Shown piece by piece: positions 54,800 through 61,798 of a stretch of 64,000 bases of DNA. Each line of letters opens with the position of its first letter. The stretch's first letter is position 1. This DNA is from CAZJHD01 sp964545855 (lineage in GTDB: Bacteria > Planctomycetota > UBA1135 > JACQFD01). The notes beneath the pieces were generated by a model, which was not told the origin of the DNA, searched no databases, and saw nothing but the letters and a program-made list of their open reading frames with translations. Made by a program: the position numbers and the translations under genes. Location: positions 1 to 64,000 of the forward strand of contig CAZJHD010000018.1 of NCBI GenBank assembly GCA_964545855.1. The letters run 5' to 3'.

Positions 54800-55189
54800 A
54801 TGCGCCTCCCCGAGCCTCCGCGCTCCGCCGTCACCGGCGCCGCCGGCGAAGCGGCAGCGGCGCGGGAGCTCGCGCGGCGCGGAGGCCGCGTCCTCGCGCG
54901 CAACTACCGCACGCGCTCCGGGGAGATCGACCTCGTGGCGCGATTCGGGCGCGAGCTCGCCGCCGTCGAGGTGAAGACGCGGCGCGCGCCCGCCGCCGGC
55001 CGCGAGGCGCCACGCCCCGCGGACCGCATCGACGGCCGCCGTCTCGCGCGGCTCGAACGCGCCCTCGGCGACTTCGCGGCGGCCCACGGCCTCGCCGACG
55101 CACCGCGGCGCATCGACGTGGTGGAGGTGCTCCTCGATGCCTCCGGGGCGGTCGCCGGGCTGCGCCACCTGGAGGACGTGACGCGATGA
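54800..55189 (+). CDS. YraN/UPF0102 family endonuclease-like protein
   Basis: A 129-residue member of the UPF0102 family, a restriction-endonuclease-like fold. Key elements: GAAGEAAAARELARRGGRVLARNYRTRSGEIDLVARFGRELAAVEVKTRR, containing the E...D...ExK catalytic pattern (GEIDLV and VEVK). The C-terminus RRIDVVEVLLD is normal. The cellular role is not established; it is often adjacent to rnhB or rsmI, which is not the case here. Confidence 0.9.
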   Translation: MRLPEPPRSAVTGAAGEAAAARELARRGGRVLARNYRTRSGEIDLVARFGRELAAVEVKTRRAPAAGREAPRPADRIDGRRLARLERALGDFAAAHGLADAPRRIDVVEVLLDASGAVAGLRHLEDVTR

Positions 55190-55210
55190 GCCGTCTCCTT
55201 CGCTCAAGCG

Positions 55211-55269
55211 CGAGGCACCGGGCTTCCGATGCCTCGGGCGGTCGGAGTCCGGCGTCCCTTCGACGCCGG
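55211..55269 (+). terminator. Two consecutive stem-loops between yraN and the sugar transferase
   Basis: Stem 1 is CGAGGCA/TGCCTCG (55211-55217 with 55230-55236). Stem 2 is a perfect CCGGCGTC/GACGCCGG with a CCTTC loop (55249-55256 with 55262-55269). They fill the 124-base gap and end 44 bases before the next ATG. They could be a terminator or a 5' leader structure for the sugar transferase. No T-run is present. Confidence 0.4.
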
Positions 55270-55313
55270 CGAGGGGAGGAGATCGCCGTCCTGGGCTTGG
55301 AGGAGCCGCGGCC

Positions 55314-56759
55314 ATGATCCGCGTGTTCCAGCACTACGTCCCGGCGAGGAAGCTCTTCCTCGGCTTCTCGGAGCTGCTGCTCCTCTATCTCGTCTTCCTC
55401 CTGGGGGCGTCGCTGCAGCTCGGACCGCTGAGGGCGAGCGCATCGGCGCTCGCCGACGCGCGTCCCGCAGCCCTCCTCGGCGCCATCGTGTGCGTCGGCA
55501 TCCTCGGGTTCCAGGACCTCTACGAGTGGCGCGTCTCGGCGAACGCCCGGGAGCGGATCCCGCGGCTCGTGGCGGCGAGCGGCATCTCGCTGGTCGTCCT
55601 CGCGGGGCTGTTCTCCTTCCTCCAGGAGACGGCGCCGGCGGTCGCCTTCGGCGTCCTCGGCGAGGAGATCCGAACGAGGACCTGGAGGTTCATCGGCACC
55701 ATCGCCACGGCGTTCCTCACCGTCGGTCTCTGGCGCAAGCTCTTCCACGACTTCTTCGGCGGCGAGCGCTTCACGGAGCGCGTCCTCATCCTCGGTGCCG
55801 GTGAGCTCGCCCTCTCGCTGGCGCGCGAGATCGCCGACCGGCGCGATGCCGGCTTCGAGATCGCCGGGATGGTTCCCGGCACGAACGAGCGGGTGCGGCG
55901 CCCGCGGCGGCGCGACCCGCTGGTGGATCGGATCGACCGCTCGATCGACCAGCTCTACGACGTGGCGCGGGAGCTCCGGGTGCAGCGGGTGGTCGTCGCG
56001 CTGCAGGACCGCCGGCAATCCCTGCCCGTCGAGGCGCTCCTCAAGTGCCGCATGAACGGCATCCACATCGAGGAGCGCGAGCAGCTCTACGAACGCGTCA
56101 CGGGCCGGATCGCCGTCGAGGCGCTGCGCCCTTCCTACCTGATCTTCTCCGATGGATTCCGGAAGTCGCCCTGGCTCATGGCGACGAAGCGCGGCATCGA
56201 CGTCGCGACGAGCCTCTCCGGGCTCCTCCTGTCGCTCCCGATCACGCTCGTGACGGCCCTGCTCATCAAGCTCGACTCGCCGGGCCCGCTCTTCTACCGG
56301 CAGCCGCGCGTCGGCAAGGACGGCCGGCAGTTCGTCCTCTACAAGTTCCGCTCGATGCGCACCGACGCGGAGAAGGACTCGGGTCCCGTCTGGGCGCGCG
56401 CCTTCGACGACCGCGTGACGCGCGTGGGACGCGTGATCCGGAAGACGCGGATCGACGAGATCCCGCAGATGTGGAACGTGCTGCGCGGCGAGATGAGCTT
56501 CGTCGGCCCGCGGCCCGAGCGCCCCTTCTTCGTGGAGGAGCTCGAGAAGGAGATCCCCTACTACGCCGAGAGGCTCACGGTGAAGCCGGGCATCACCGGC
56601 TGGGCGCAGGTGCGCTACCCCTACGGCTCCTCCAAGGCCGACGCGATCCAGAAGCTCCAGTACGACCTCTTCTACATCAAGAACATGTCGCCGATGTTCG
56701 ACCTCGCGGTGATGTTCCAGACGATCAAGGTCGTGCTCCTGCGGAAGGGCGCGCTCTAG
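55314..56759 (+). CDS. Polyprenyl-phosphate sugar phosphotransferase (PEP-CTERM/EpsB-type)
   Basis: A 481-residue initiating transferase that loads the first sugar-phosphate onto undecaprenyl phosphate for exopolysaccharide synthesis. Residues 10-150 contain four membrane helices, 160-275 a degenerate Rossmann domain (RVLILGAGELALSLAREIADRR), and 285-481 the bacterial sugar transferase domain: KRGIDVATSLSGLLLSLPITLVTALLIKLDSPGPLFYRQPRVGKDGRQFVLYKFRSM, RKTRIDEIPQMWNVLRGEMSFVGPRPERP, and VKPGITGWAQVRYPYG. The overall form matches the PEP-CTERM-associated sugar transferases (TIGR03013-like). No exosortase is seen here. A repeat fragment starts at its TAG stop. Confidence 0.92.
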   Translation: MIRVFQHYVPARKLFLGFSELLLLYLVFLLGASLQLGPLRASASALADARPAALLGAIVCVGILGFQDLYEWRVSANARERIPRLVAASGISLVVLAGLFSFLQETAPAVAFGVLGEEIRTRTWRFIGTIATAFLTVGLWRKLFHDFFGGERFTERVLILGAGELALSLAREIADRRDAGFEIAGMVPGTNERVRRPRRRDPLVDRIDRSIDQLYDVARELRVQRVVVALQDRRQSLPVEALLKCRMNGIHIEEREQLYERVTGRIAVEALRPSYLIFSDGFRKSPWLMATKRGIDVATSLSGLLLSLPITLVTALLIKLDSPGPLFYRQPRVGKDGRQFVLYKFRSMRTDAEKDSGPVWARAFDDRVTRVGRVIRKTRIDEIPQMWNVLRGEMSFVGPRPERPFFVEELEKEIPYYAERLTVKPGITGWAQVRYPYGSSKADAIQKLQYDLFYIKNMSPMFDLAVMFQTIKVVLLRKGAL

Positions 56760-56782
56760 CAGCCTGTGGCGGATCCTCCCGC
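56757..56782 (+). repeat. Dispersed intergenic repeat, short copy E
   Basis: TAGCAGCCTGTGGC followed by GGATCCTCC matches the first 14 bases of the right arm of copy A exactly and then resumes similarity. The TAG is the stop of the sugar transferase gene. It sits just upstream of the serA promoter. Confidence 0.5.
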
Positions 56783-56796
56783 GGCCGGGGCCGTGC

Positions 56797-56825
56797 TTCG
56801 GGCGGCTCCGGGAGCGTGGTAGAAG
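56797..56825 (+). promoter_or_regulatory. Promoter of leaderless serA
   Basis: TTCGGG (56797-56802), 17-base spacer, TAGAAG (56820-56825). The -10 ends nine bases before the serA ATG, so the transcript should have almost no leader. The -35 is weak. Confidence 0.4.
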
Positions 56826-56834
56826 CGCCGACCC

Positions 56835-58469
56835 ATGTTCCGAGTCCTCGTCGCCGACAAGATCGAGGCCGAGGGCCTCGCCGCCCTCGCCGCGGCCGGG
56901 CTCTCCGTCGACGCGCGCGGGGGCCTCGACGAGGGGCCGCTCTGCGAGGCCATCGCCGAAGCGGACGCGGTCCTCGTGCGCAGCCGCACGCGCGTGACCT
57001 CGGCGGCGATCCAGGCGGCGAAGCGGCTTCGACTCGTGACCCGCGCCGGCATCGGCGTCGACAACGTCGATCTCGCGGCCGCCTCGCGCCGCGGCGTCCT
57101 CGTCACGAACGTCCCCGACGCGAGCACGACGACGACGGCGGAGCTCGCGATCGCGCTCCTCCTCTCGCTCGCGCGGCGCGTGCCCGCGGCCGACCGAAGC
57201 GTGCGCGACGGGAAGTTCGAGCGGACGAAGTTCCTCGGCACGGAGATCTGCGGGAAGACCCTCGGCATCCTTGGGCTCGGCCGGATCGGCCGGATCGTCG
57301 CGGACCGCGGGCTCGGTCTGAAGATGCGCGTCGTCGCCCACGATCCCTTCCTGCCGCCCGAGAGCTCTCCGCTTCCCGGGGTGACGCTCGTCGACCTGGA
57401 GACGCTCCTCGCCACGTCGGATTTCCTGACGATCCACAGCCCTCTCACGCCCACGACGAAGCACATCCTCGACGCCGGTCGGCTCGCGAAGGCGAAGCGC
57501 GGGATCCGCATCGTGAACGCGGCGCGCGGCGGCATCATCGACGAAGCAGCGCTCGTCGAAGCGCTGAAGCGCGGCCACGTGGCGGGCGCCGCGCTCGACG
57601 TGACGGAGGTGGAGCCGCTGCCGGCCGGCGCCGAGCTCCGCTCGCTCGACTCGGTGATCCTCACGCCCCACCTCGGAGCCTCCACGGAGGAGGCCCAACG
57701 CCGCGTCGCCGTCGAGGCCGCCGAGCAGATCGTCGAGTTCGCGCGCACCGGCATCGTGCGCTCGGCCGTGAACCTGCCGGTGCTGCCGGACGATCTCCGC
57801 GAGGAGCTCGGCCCCTTCCTCGGGCTCGCCGAGCGGCTCGGTCTCTTCGCCGGGCTCGCGTGCCCGGGCCGCATCGTGCGCGCGTCGATGCTCTTCTTCG
57901 GCGAGCGTTTCGAGCGCGCCGGCGGCGACCGCGCCGCCGCCGTGCTCCGCGCCTCGTGCCTCGCCGGCCTCCTGCGACCGGCGCTCGGAGAGGACGTGAC
58001 GCCCGTGAGCGCGCCCGTGCTCGCTCGGGAGCGCGGCATCGAGGTGCTGGAGGCGAAGGAGCCCCGCGACCGCGACTTCATGCACCGCATCGCCCTCGAG
58101 GTGACCGTCGAGGACGGGAGGAGCCTGCGCCTCGACGGCACCTGCTTCGGCCGGCGCCCGCGTCTCGTCGCCTACCAGGGAGTTCCCCTCGACGCGCCGC
58201 TCGAGGGCGATCTCCTCGTGACGCGCCACCACGACCGCCCGGGCATGGTGGGCCGCATCGGAACGCTCCTCGGCGAGCGCGGCGTGAATCTCGACAGCGT
58301 CGAGGTCGGGACCGTTCCCGCAGGGACGGACGGCGCGTCGGACGGTCCGTCCCTCGCCGTGGGCATCCTCGGCGTCACCGGCGCGCTCCCCGACGACGTC
58401 GTCCCCGCCCTCGGCGCGATCGAGGGCGTGGTGGCGGCCTTCGCCGTCCGCCTCCCCCGCGGCGCATGA
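56835..58469 (+). CDS. serA: D-3-phosphoglycerate dehydrogenase
   Basis: A 544-residue enzyme for the first step of serine synthesis (3-phosphoglycerate to 3-phosphohydroxypyruvate). The NAD motif LGLGRIGRIVADRG is at 146-159; catalytic Arg231 (NAARGGIIDE), Glu260 and His279 (LTPHLGAST) are in place. An intervening domain (about 315-455) and a C-terminal ACT domain (about 462-540, DRPGMVGRIGTLLGERGVNLDSVEVG) mark the long, serine-regulated type. Feedback inhibition by serine is therefore likely. Its stop overlaps the serB ATG (ATGA). Confidence 0.96.
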   Translation: MFRVLVADKIEAEGLAALAAAGLSVDARGGLDEGPLCEAIAEADAVLVRSRTRVTSAAIQAAKRLRLVTRAGIGVDNVDLAAASRRGVLVTNVPDASTTTTAELAIALLLSLARRVPAADRSVRDGKFERTKFLGTEICGKTLGILGLGRIGRIVADRGLGLKMRVVAHDPFLPPESSPLPGVTLVDLETLLATSDFLTIHSPLTPTTKHILDAGRLAKAKRGIRIVNAARGGIIDEAALVEALKRGHVAGAALDVTEVEPLPAGAELRSLDSVILTPHLGASTEEAQRRVAVEAAEQIVEFARTGIVRSAVNLPVLPDDLREELGPFLGLAERLGLFAGLACPGRIVRASMLFFGERFERAGGDRAAAVLRASCLAGLLRPALGEDVTPVSAPVLARERGIEVLEAKEPRDRDFMHRIALEVTVEDGRSLRLDGTCFGRRPRLVAYQGVPLDAPLEGDLLVTRHHDRPGMVGRIGTLLGERGVNLDSVEVGTVPAGTDGASDGPSLAVGILGVTGALPDDVVPALGAIEGVVAAFAVRLPRGA

Positions 58470-59146
58470 CCCGCGGCGCGGGCTCGGCCCCCGAGGGCGT
58501 TCCCTTCGGTCGCGTCGTCTTCGACGTCGACTCGACGCTCTCGACGATCGAGGGGATCGACGAGATGGCGCGGATCCGCGGCGCCGACGTCTCCGCCCTC
58601 ACGGACCGCGCCATGCGCGGCGAGGTGCCCCTGGAATCGGTCTACGGCGAGCGACTCGCCCTCGTGCGGCCCGACGCGGAGCTGCTCGCGCGCGTCGGCG
58701 CGCTCTACGTCGAGCGCCTCACGCCGGGCGCCGCCGCCCTCGTGCAGGACCTGCTCGGCGCAGGCGTCGAGGTGCTCCTCGTCTCCGGAGGCATTCGACA
58801 GGCCGTGCTGCACCTCGCCGCGTCGATCGGCATCGCGCCGGAGAGGGTGCACGCGGTCGACGTGCGGCTCGACGAGGCGGGCGCCTATGCGGGCTTCGAC
58901 GAGGATTCGCCCCTGGCGCGGGCCGAGGGGAAGCGCACGCTCCTCGCGCGCCTTCGCCGCCCGCGCCTGCGGACGGCCTTCGTCGGCGACGGCGCGACGG
59001 ATCTCGCCGCCGCTCCGGCCGTCGACCTCTTCGTCGCGTTCACCGGAGTCGCCGAGCGCGCCTCCGTCGTGTCCGGAGCCGCCGCTGCCGTGCGCACCCT
59101 CGACGAGCTGCGACCCCTGCTCGGACTCGCGCAATCTCCCCGATGA
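58466..59146 (+). CDS. serB: Phosphoserine phosphatase-like HAD hydrolase
   Basis: A 226-residue HAD-superfamily phosphatase. Motif I is FDVDSTL (Asp20 and Asp22), motif II LLVSGG, motif III Lys in RAEGKRTLL and motif IV VGDGATD (about 173-179). FDVDSTLSTIEGIDEMA closely matches the phosphoserine phosphatase lead (DxDSTxxxxExIDxxA). It would hydrolyse phosphoserine to serine, the last step of the pathway. It is coupled on both sides by ATGA overlaps, between serA and the aminotransferase, which strongly supports the assignment. Confidence 0.93.
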   Translation: MTRGAGSAPEGVPFGRVVFDVDSTLSTIEGIDEMARIRGADVSALTDRAMRGEVPLESVYGERLALVRPDAELLARVGALYVERLTPGAAALVQDLLGAGVEVLLVSGGIRQAVLHLAASIGIAPERVHAVDVRLDEAGAYAGFDEDSPLARAEGKRTLLARLRRPRLRTAFVGDGATDLAAAPAVDLFVAFTGVAERASVVSGAAAAVRTLDELRPLLGLAQSPR

Positions 59147-60231
59147 GCACGAACGCCCCGCGCCTCTGGATCCCCGGCCCCACCCACGTCCGTCCGGCGG
59201 TCCTCGCCGCCTGCGCGCGCCCGACGATCGGCCACCGCGGCCAGGGCATGAAGGACCTCGTGCGCTCGATCGACGGTCGGCTGAAGGCGCTCTTCGGGAC
59301 GAAGCAGCACGCCCTCGTCCTCACGGCCTCCGGGAGCGCCGCCTGGGAGGCGGCCATCCGGTGCGGCGTGCGCGAGCGGATGGGCGCCGTCGCGAACGGC
59401 GCCTTCAGCGAGCGTTTCGCGTCGACGGGGAGCGACTGCCAGAAGGCCGTCGAGACGCTCACGCTCCCCTGGGGCGCGGGCATCGATCCCCAGGTCGTCG
59501 CCGCCTTCGTGCGCGAGCGCGGCCCCTTCGACGCCCTCGCCTTCGTGCAGAACGAGACGTCGACCGGAGCCTTCTCGGACGTGCCGGCGATCGCGCACGC
59601 CGTGCGCTCCGTCGCGCCGGAGACCCTGCTCCTCGTCGACTGCGTGAGCTCGCTGGCGGGGACGCCCTTCGCCTTCGACGCATGGGGGATCGACCTGGCG
59701 CTCGCCTCCTCGCAGAAGTGCCTCGCCCTCCCTCCCGGGATCGCCGCCGTCGCGATGTCCGATCGCTTCCTCGAGCGCGCGCGCGCGGTGCCGGGCCGCG
59801 GGTACTACCTCGACCTCGTTCGCGCGCAGGCCGACTGGGCGAAGGACCAGACGCCCGCCACGCCCGCCGTGAACCTCTTCTACGCGCTCGACGAGCAGCT
59901 CCGCGCCTTCGACCAGGAGACGCTCGACGCGCGCTTCGCACGGCACCTCGCGATGGCGGAGCTGACCCACCGCTGGAGCGAGGAGCGGGGCTTCCCGAGC
60001 TTCGTGGCTCCGGCGCACCGCTCCCCCACGACGGCCTGCCGCAAGGCCGAAGGCCTCGACGTGGCGGCGTTCCTCAAGGGGATGAAGCAGCGGGGCCACG
60101 TCCTGTCGGACGGCTACGGCAAGCTCAAGGGGCAGACCTTCCGCGTCGGCCACATGGGAGACCACTCCGTGGCCGAGCTCCAATCGATGCTCGCCGCCGC
60201 CGACGCGACGCTCCGCGAGCTGAGGCGCTGA
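59143..60231 (+). CDS. Class V aminotransferase, likely phosphoserine aminotransferase
   Basis: A 362-residue PLP enzyme of the class V (serine-pyruvate/alanine-glyoxylate/phosphoserine) family. The start LWIPGPTHVRPAVLAACARPTIGHRG is typical; TASGSAAWEAAI binds the cofactor phosphate; the Schiff-base lysine is Lys192 in ASSQKCLALPPG. Sequence type is nearer to alanine-glyoxylate aminotransferase than to E. coli SerC. Since it completes serA-serB, it probably makes phosphoserine from phosphohydroxypyruvate and glutamate, as the non-orthologous SerC of some archaea and bacteria does. Coupled to serB by ATGA. Confidence 0.9.
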   Translation: MSTNAPRLWIPGPTHVRPAVLAACARPTIGHRGQGMKDLVRSIDGRLKALFGTKQHALVLTASGSAAWEAAIRCGVRERMGAVANGAFSERFASTGSDCQKAVETLTLPWGAGIDPQVVAAFVRERGPFDALAFVQNETSTGAFSDVPAIAHAVRSVAPETLLLVDCVSSLAGTPFAFDAWGIDLALASSQKCLALPPGIAAVAMSDRFLERARAVPGRGYYLDLVRAQADWAKDQTPATPAVNLFYALDEQLRAFDQETLDARFARHLAMAELTHRWSEERGFPSFVAPAHRSPTTACRKAEGLDVAAFLKGMKQRGHVLSDGYGKLKGQTFRVGHMGDHSVAELQSMLAAADATLRELRR

Positions 60232-60262
60232 TGCGTCGGACCGCTCCGCGGCGACGGCGACC

Positions 60263-61798
60263 ATGACCTCCCTCGCGCGCGCGCTCCGGGCCGTCCTGTG
60301 GCTGCTCTCGCTCGCCGGCATCGGGTCGTTCCTCTTCGTGACGCTGCGGCGGATCGGGTATCCGCTGGAGCTCGACTACATCGAGGGCGTGATCCTCGAC
60401 CACGTGGTCCGGCTCTCGGAGGGGAAGCCGATCTACGTCGAGCCCTCCCTCGAGTTCATTCCGCTCGCGTACATGCCGCTCTTCACGACGGTGTCGTCGT
60501 GGCTCGCGCGCGCCTTCGGCCCGGACTTCTGGCAGCCGCGCCTCGTCCTCCTCCTCTCCTCGCTCGGCGTGGCGGCACTCGCCTTCCTCGTGGTGCGGCG
60601 CGAGACGCGCAGCACGACGCACGCGCTCGCCGGCGCGGCGATCTACCTCTTCGGCCTCGGGATCGCCGGCGGCCACTACGACGTGGCGCGTCCGGACTCC
60701 TTCATGCTCTTCCTCGCGATGGCCGGGCTCACGGTGCTGCGGCTCACGACGTCGGCGCGCGGCGCGGCCGCCGCCGGTCTCCTCCTCGCGACGGCCTTCT
60801 TCGCGAAGCAGCACGCCGCCTGGCTCGCCCTCGCCGCGCTCGCGCACGTCGCCGTGAACGACCGGAAGCGTCTCCTCCCCTTCGCGGTCGCCGTCGTCGG
60901 CGGCTGTGCCGGCGGCTACGCGCTCCTCTCCGCGTGGCTCGGCCCCTGGTTCACCTTCTACACGTGGGACGTGCCGACGGGCTGGTCGCAGGTGAGCCCC
61001 GGCCGGCTGCAGACCTACCTCGGCGACCGCCTCGTCGGGACGATGGGTCCCCTCGCCTTCGCGGCGGTCCTCTCGCTCTTCGTGCTGGAGAGACCCTGGC
61101 ACGGTCCCGCGGGGCTCTGGACCTGGACCGGGCTCGGCGCGCTCTGCACCGGCGTAATGGCGACGCTCGATCCGGGCTCCTTCCAGCACACGTTCATCCC
61201 GACGATCGTGGCGCTCGCCGTCGCGGGGCCGATCTTCGTCGACCGGCTCTCGCGCCGCATGGCGGACACGGGCTTCCTGCCGCCGGCGCGCGCCGAGGCC
61301 CTCGGCACCCTGCTCCTCTGCCTGCAGTTCCTGCCCCTCGTCTACGACGTGGGAGAGCAGGCTCCGCGTCCACGCGCGCGCGAGGCGCGCGAAGCCTTCG
61401 TGCGGCGCCTCCGCGAGATCCCCGGTCCGGTGCTCGTCCTCTACCACGGCTTCTATGGCTGGCTCGCCGGCAAGGGCACGACGTTCCACCACCTCGCGCT
61501 GGTCGATCTCGTGCGTGCCAAGGGCAACCGCATGCTGCGCGAGGATCCGCGCTGCTTCGACCGCCTCCTCGATCCGCTGCGCGCGGGCCCGGGACGGCCG
61601 ACGATCGTCACCGACTATCCGCTCGACGGATCGGGCCCCCTCTTCGCGTCGCTCGCTCCGAGCTACGAGCTCGTGGACAACCTCGGCTGGCTGAGCGACG
61701 TTCTGGAGCCCGTGACCGGAGCGGCGAACGCGCCCACGTGGATCTACCGTCCGAGGGAGCCGGGCCCGGTCCCGGCGCCGCCCGACGGCCCGAAGTAG
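60263..61798 (+). CDS. Polytopic membrane protein, GT-C-like
   Basis: A 511-residue protein with about ten membrane helices in residues 8-375 and a short soluble C-terminal domain (about 385-511). The first outside loop has LELDYIEGVILDHVVRLSEGKPIYVEPSLEFIPLAYMPL, a pattern of GT-C/mannosyltransferase-like proteins (acidic Asp-Tyr-x-Glu near the membrane). FFAKQHAAWLALAALA recalls the FLSKEDS helix of the pair at 38877-42655. No catalytic evidence beyond this. It lies 31 bases after the serine operon and its stop abuts the next start, so it may be co-transcribed with both. Confidence 0.72.
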   Translation: MTSLARALRAVLWLLSLAGIGSFLFVTLRRIGYPLELDYIEGVILDHVVRLSEGKPIYVEPSLEFIPLAYMPLFTTVSSWLARAFGPDFWQPRLVLLLSSLGVAALAFLVVRRETRSTTHALAGAAIYLFGLGIAGGHYDVARPDSFMLFLAMAGLTVLRLTTSARGAAAAGLLLATAFFAKQHAAWLALAALAHVAVNDRKRLLPFAVAVVGGCAGGYALLSAWLGPWFTFYTWDVPTGWSQVSPGRLQTYLGDRLVGTMGPLAFAAVLSLFVLERPWHGPAGLWTWTGLGALCTGVMATLDPGSFQHTFIPTIVALAVAGPIFVDRLSRRMADTGFLPPARAEALGTLLLCLQFLPLVYDVGEQAPRPRAREAREAFVRRLREIPGPVLVLYHGFYGWLAGKGTTFHHLALVDLVRAKGNRMLREDPRCFDRLLDPLRAGPGRPTIVTDYPLDGSGPLFASLAPSYELVDNLGWLSDVLEPVTGAANAPTWIYRPREPGPVPAPPDGPK

